Positions 12,505 to 15,166 of a stretch of 15,166 bases of DNA are shown piece after piece; positions within the stretch are counted from its first letter, which is position 1; each line of letters begins with the position of its first letter. The stretch lies in assembly GCA_900555925.1 (NCBI GenBank), contig USMU01000046.1:1-15166 (forward strand). Reading direction: 5' to 3'. A program made the position numbers and the translations under genes. Under the pieces are notes generated by a model. It made no database searches. It was not told where the DNA came from and saw nothing but the letters and a program-made list of their open reading frames with translations. This DNA comes from an uncultured Clostridium sp. (GTDB taxonomy: Bacteria; Bacillota; Clostridia; Christensenellales; Borkfalkiaceae).

Positions 12505-12771
12505 GCGTTTTTGAGAAACTATGTACTTTTAGAAATATATACTTTTTGAAAAACCATGTACTTTTGGAAATATACGCTTTTTTGAAAAACCATGTACTTT
12601 TGGAAATATACACTTTTTTGAAAAACCATGTACTTTCAATAAATATATGCTTTTTGAAAAACCATGTACTTTTCAGGAACTCTGCGTTTTTCGAGAAAAT
12701 TTTTCTTTTCAGAAAGCCTGAACTTTTCAAGAAATATATACCTTTCAAAAAATCCGCACTTTTTGAGAAAA
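12505..12771. repeat. Intergenic tandem repeat array, 18/36-bp period
   Basis: The motif ATGTAC recurs at 12521, 12556, 12592, 12628 and 12664 (spacings 35, 36, 36, 36). Each 36-bp unit has the form CTTTTTTGAAAAACC followed by ATGTACTTTTGGAAATATA. Each unit therefore contains two copies of a C-TTTT-N-GAAA half-unit. Counting degenerate copies on both flanks, about 15 half-units run from 12505 to 12771. Every half-unit is a small T-tract/A-tract inverted repeat. The period is a multiple of three, so frames stay open on both strands, but no start signal supports translation. The array fills most of the 375-bp gene-free gap between the terminator at 12464-12497 and gpsA. Its role is unknown. Confidence 0.88.
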
Positions 12772-12832
12772 CGCGCGTCGGCAGGCCGATTGCGGTTTTT
12801 TCGGCCGAAAAGAGGATTTATCTTGTCGGCGA

Positions 12833-13816
12833 TTAAGAATAAAATTCCGACTTTGTATCGCGCGCGAACAATTTTGCAAGGAGCTTCAAGCACCTGCCGC
12901 GGCAATCTTCTTCCGATTCGCCGTAACAAAGGTCATAGACGGCGCAGGTAATCGGCAGATCCACGCCGTATTTTTCGCCGAGTTTCTTCATCGCCGCCGC
13001 GGTGGGGACTCCCTCTGCCAGCTTCTCAAATTTTTTACCCTTCACGAGCATTTCTCCGTACATGCGGTTATGAGAATATTCGCTGAACAGCGTCGCTTCA
13101 TAATCGCCGAGATGCGCGAGACCGTAAGCGGACAGTTCGTTGCCGCCCATGGCCTTGATGAGCCGCGCCACTTCCCGCGCTCCGCGGGACATCAGAGAGC
13201 CCTTCAAAGACACGTAGCCGCAGCCGTCCAAGACGCCCCCTACGATTCCCATGACGTTCTTTGCCGCCGCGCCGAGCTCCGTACCGATGAGGTCGGAACC
13301 GTAATAAAACCGAATGAGATCGCTCTTAAAATTATCCGCGAGACGGCGTTTCAGAGCGTCCGACGCGGAATCGATGACCATGCAGTTCGGGATTCCCTGT
13401 GTAAACGCCTGAATGTGACCGGGGCCCACCCATACGGCGATATGCTCGGGGGAAATGCCGCTCTCCGTCAGCACCTCGGACAGCCTCGAACCCGTCGAAA
13501 CCTCTATCCCCTTCATACAGAGCACGAAATCCTTTTCCGAAACGTCATAGGCGAGGATTCTTTTTACAAATCCGCGAAGTCCCTGCGAGGAAATGGAAAT
13601 GATGATCACTTCCGCATGCTTTACCGCCTCTTCGAGATCGCACGTCAGATGAATCCGCTTGTCCAACGTCACGTATTCGTTCTTTCCCGTCGTTTTGAGT
13701 ACCTCGTAGGAATAATCCCCTTCCGGTCCCCAAGAATATACGTCGTAGCCTTTATTACACAGATACCACGCGATAAACGAACCCCATCTGCCGCAGCCCA
13801 AAACCGATATTTTCAT
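12833..13816 (-). CDS. gpsA: Glycerol-3-phosphate dehydrogenase [NAD(P)+]
   Basis: This enzyme reduces dihydroxyacetone phosphate to sn-glycerol 3-phosphate for phospholipid synthesis. The 327-residue form starts at MKISVLGCGRWGS, the NAD(P)-binding GxGxxG motif, with GGTGGAG just upstream; the longer frame to 13864 runs back into recR. Other landmarks are VIIISISSQGLRGFV, LCMKGIE (Lys102), VWVGPGHIQ, IGTELGAAAKNVMGIVGG (catalytic Lys186) and AYGLAHLGDYEATLFSEYSHNRMYG. It is somewhat divergent: VGPGHIQAFTQG replaces the usual SGPSHAEEVARG-like stretch. It lies 25 bp downstream of recR and is probably the last gene of the dnaX-ebfC-recR-gpsA operon. Confidence 0.92.
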   Translation of the reverse strand: MKISVLGCGRWGSFIAWYLCNKGYDVYSWGPEGDYSYEVLKTTGKNEYVTLDKRIHLTCDLEEAVKHAEVIIISISSQGLRGFVKRILAYDVSEKDFVLCMKGIEVSTGSRLSEVLTESGISPEHIAVWVGPGHIQAFTQGIPNCMVIDSASDALKRRLADNFKSDLIRFYYGSDLIGTELGAAAKNVMGIVGGVLDGCGYVSLKGSLMSRGAREVARLIKAMGGNELSAYGLAHLGDYEATLFSEYSHNRMYGEMLVKGKKFEKLAEGVPTAAAMKKLGEKYGVDLPITCAVYDLCYGESEEDCRGRCLKLLAKLFARDTKSEFYS

Positions 13817-13841
13817 AAACTCCACCCCCAAGGCGTGATTT

Positions 13842-14435
13842 TCAGAGCGCGTTGCGCTCGACAAACGCTCTCGTGAGCGTTATATCGTCCGTATACTCTA
13901 TTTCCGAACCCACGGGGATTCCGTGCGCGAGCCGCGTGACCACAACCCCCAAAGGCTTGATGAGACGGGCGAGATACATCGCCGTCGCGTCGCCCGAAAC
14001 GTCGGGATTCGTCGCCACGATCACTTCCTTTACTCCGCCTTCCTGAATACGGGCCAACAGTTCCTTGATTCGGATATCGTTCGGCCCTACGCCCTCCATC
14101 GGGTCTATGACTCCGTGCAGGACGTGATACACTCCCTTGAATTCGTGCAGCTTTTCGATCGCCGCCACGTCTTTCGGTTCCTTGACGACGCAAATGACGC
14201 TCTTGTCTCGGGTACGGCATACCTCGCAGACGTCGTTCTCCGTAAAATTGCCGCATACTTTACAGTATTTTACCTTTCTCTTCACGTTCAGAATGGCGTC
14301 CGCAAACGCGCGCGCGTCCGATTCGCTCATGTTGATGATTCGGTAGGCATAGCGCTGCGCCGTCTTTTTCCCGACGCCGGGCAATTTGGAAAACTCGTTG
14401 ATGAGACGGCCGATGGGTTCGATAAAAATCTCCAT
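13842..14435 (-). CDS. recR: Recombination mediator RecR
   Basis: RecR works with RecF and RecO to load RecA on single-stranded gaps. The 197-residue protein has the expected order. A helix-hairpin-helix lies at about 10-35 (LINEFSKLPGVGKKTAQRYA), a Cys4 zinc finger at Cys58, Cys61, Cys70 and Cys73 (CKVCGNFTENDVCEVC), and a Toprim domain from about 79 (ICVVKEPKDVAAIEK, GVIDPMEGVGPNDI, EVIVATNPDVSGDATAMYL). The Walker-B-like RLAHGIPVGSEIEYTDDITL near the C terminus completes it. Length is normal. It starts 3 bp after ebfC, in the conserved dnaX-ybaB-recR order. Confidence 0.97.
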   Translation of the reverse strand: MEIFIEPIGRLINEFSKLPGVGKKTAQRYAYRIINMSESDARAFADAILNVKRKVKYCKVCGNFTENDVCEVCRTRDKSVICVVKEPKDVAAIEKLHEFKGVYHVLHGVIDPMEGVGPNDIRIKELLARIQEGGVKEVIVATNPDVSGDATAMYLARLIKPLGVVVTRLAHGIPVGSEIEYTDDITLTRAFVERNAL

Positions 14436-14438
14436 TGG

Positions 14439-14771
14439 TTAAATCATTCCCCCCAGCGAGCCCATGTTGCCGTATTTCCCCATCTTCTCCTCGTATACCT
14501 TATCCGCTTTGGAATATCCGTCGTTGATCGCCGCCATGATCAGATCTTCCAGCATCTCTACGTCCGTGGGATCTACTATGCTCTCGTCCAGCTCGATGCC
14601 GTTGATGATTTTCTTCGCGTTCATGTATACCACGACCGCTTCGCCCGCCGACGTGCCCACGATTTCCCAATCGTCCAAAAGCTCCGCCGTCTTTTCCATC
14701 TCCTCCTGCATCTTCTGCGCCTGACGCATCAAATTCTGCATATTTCCGTTGCCGCCTTTGAATCCTGACAT
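14439..14771 (-). CDS. ebfC: YbaB/EbfC family nucleoid-associated protein
   Basis: This 110-residue small DNA-binding protein of the YbaB/EbfC family forms dimers that coat DNA. A glycine/asparagine-rich start (MSGFKGGNGNMQNLMRQAQK) leads into a helix with QKMQEEMEKTAELLDDWEIVG. The conserved AGEAVVVYMNAKKIINGIELDESIVDP strand region and a DVEMLEDLIMAAINDGYSKADKVYEEKMGK helix follow. GGAGG lies about 10 bases upstream of ATG. It sits between dnaX and recR, the usual place. Confidence 0.95.
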   Translation of the reverse strand: MSGFKGGNGNMQNLMRQAQKMQEEMEKTAELLDDWEIVGTSAGEAVVVYMNAKKIINGIELDESIVDPTDVEMLEDLIMAAINDGYSKADKVYEEKMGKYGNMGSLGGMI

Positions 14772-14798
14772 CTCTTTTCGTCCTCCGTCTTTATTTTC

Positions 14799-15166
14799 TC
14801 ATTTGACGTCTATCTTTACGTCCGGGAATTTTTCTTTGAGTTCGTTCAGACTTTTATTGAACTCGTCTCCCTTCTTGCCCCTGAGACGAACGAAAAATTC
14901 CGAAATCCCGATCGTCTCCAAAGCCTGCCTGATGAGCACGTAATGCTCCTCCTTCGTGAGCGAACGATAAATCGTCTCGCTTTCGGTATACAGCACGAAT
15001 GCCCCCTCCTCGTATGCGCTGTCGAGGTCCATACAAATCGTGAACAGAACCCCGTTTCTGCCCGTTTTACGAAGCGCGCGCAGGAAACTTCCGAACGTGG
15101 CCTTCGCATCGCCCGGAACCGCCGTCGCGCGCGTTCCCGAAACGGGACGCGGGGACCGCGGAGGCG
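14799..15166 (-). CDS. dnaX: DNA polymerase III subunit gamma/tau, C-terminal part (gene continues past the window)
   Basis: The frame stays open from the window edge (15166) to the stop at 14799, about 121 codons; the 5' end with the ATPase domain lies outside. The visible part starts with a proline/arginine/serine-rich linker. A compact C-terminal domain follows (AKATFGSFLRALRKTGRNGV, LFTICMDLDSAYEEGAFVLY, SLTKEEHYVLIRQALETIGI, FFVRLRGKKGDEFN), as in clostridial DnaX tails. Identification rests on this domain and on the conserved dnaX-ebfC-recR order; it lies 27 bp upstream of ebfC. The internal ATG at 15032 is not a real start. Confidence 0.85.
   Translation of the reverse strand, partial: PPRSPRPVSGTRATAVPGDAKATFGSFLRALRKTGRNGVLFTICMDLDSAYEEGAFVLYTESETIYRSLTKEEHYVLIRQALETIGISEFFVRLRGKKGDEFNKSLNELKEKFPDVKIDVK

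Noticed and set aside
12440..12748. 102-codon minus-strand open frame with repeated KSTWFFKK peptides
   Set aside because: Same repeat artefact; it runs through the terminator and into the end of the membrane protein gene.
12505..12771. CRISPR array
   Set aside because: The 36-bp period resembles CRISPR repeat length, but there are no unique spacers between copies, the units are directly contiguous, and no cas genes are present.
12784..12806. Hairpin GGCCGA/TCGGCC just downstream of gpsA as a terminator
   Set aside because: The 6-bp stem has an 11-base loop and no U-tract immediately after it on the minus strand; too weak to call, so the gpsA operon terminator is unresolved.
12477..12836. 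119-codon plus-strand open frame with a repeated FLKNHVLLEIY-like peptide
   Set aside because: It starts inside the terminator hairpin without a ribosome binding site, and its openness follows from a repeat unit that is a multiple of three; the opposite strand is open for the same reason.
13817..13864. 16-residue N-terminal extension of GpsA
   Set aside because: It overlaps the end of recR and precedes the Rossmann start MKISVLGCG, which has its own GGTGGAG site.

Overview
The window looks like chromosomal DNA of an uncultured endospore-forming Clostridia-type Firmicute with a moderate GC content. The evidence is the spore genes spoVAC-spoVAD-spoVAE and yunB, the dnaX-ybaB(ebfC)-recR block, a Firmicute-type murG, strong AGGAGG-like ribosome binding sites and TTGACA/TATAAT-type promoters. 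The genus cannot be named from the sequence alone.

Layout, left to right. (1) 56-2094, minus strand: an aldo/keto reductase lies downstream of an Abi_2-family HEPN protein. Upstream of the HEPN gene is a compact block with its own promoter, three predicted hairpins and a terminator, possibly a small RNA. (2) 2069-4961, minus: a tyrS-yigZ-membrane protein operon, with a long tyrS leader that ends in an intrinsic terminator but lacks a T-box motif. (3) 5026-6264: a 61-codon small gene and a WYL-domain regulator are divergent and share a perfect 22-bp palindrome that covers promoter elements on both sides. (4) 6343-8100, plus: a murG of the second Firmicute type followed 3 bp later by the sporulation gene yunB. 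(5) 8079-8975: an AT-rich insert-like module of two tandem paralogous small Cys4 proteins (minus) and a divergent XRE repressor (plus). The 120-bp region between them has three copies of a TACCNATTNTGGGTA-type operator laid over a near-perfect promoter. (6) 9015-10866, minus: the spoVACDE operon. (7) 11126-12457, plus: an unrecognised acidic membrane protein with a perfect inverted repeat over its -10 box and a strong terminator. (8) 12505-12771: an intergenic tandem array of about 15 half-units of 18 bp. (9) 12833-15166, minus: gpsA, recR, ebfC and the 3' end of dnaX, in one direction with short gaps.

How it fits together. Most of the window is housekeeping (replication and recombination, translation, phospholipid and peptidoglycan synthesis) mixed with late-sporulation functions (SpoVA dipicolinate transport, YunB). 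Two parts look accessory. One is the Abi_2/HEPN gene with its candidate leader RNA, which has the layout of an RNA-controlled toxin. The other is the XRE/Cys4 module, which has the layout of a phage-like repressor switch. The WYL/small-gene pair and the 18/36-bp repeat array are further structures not explained by the recognised genes.
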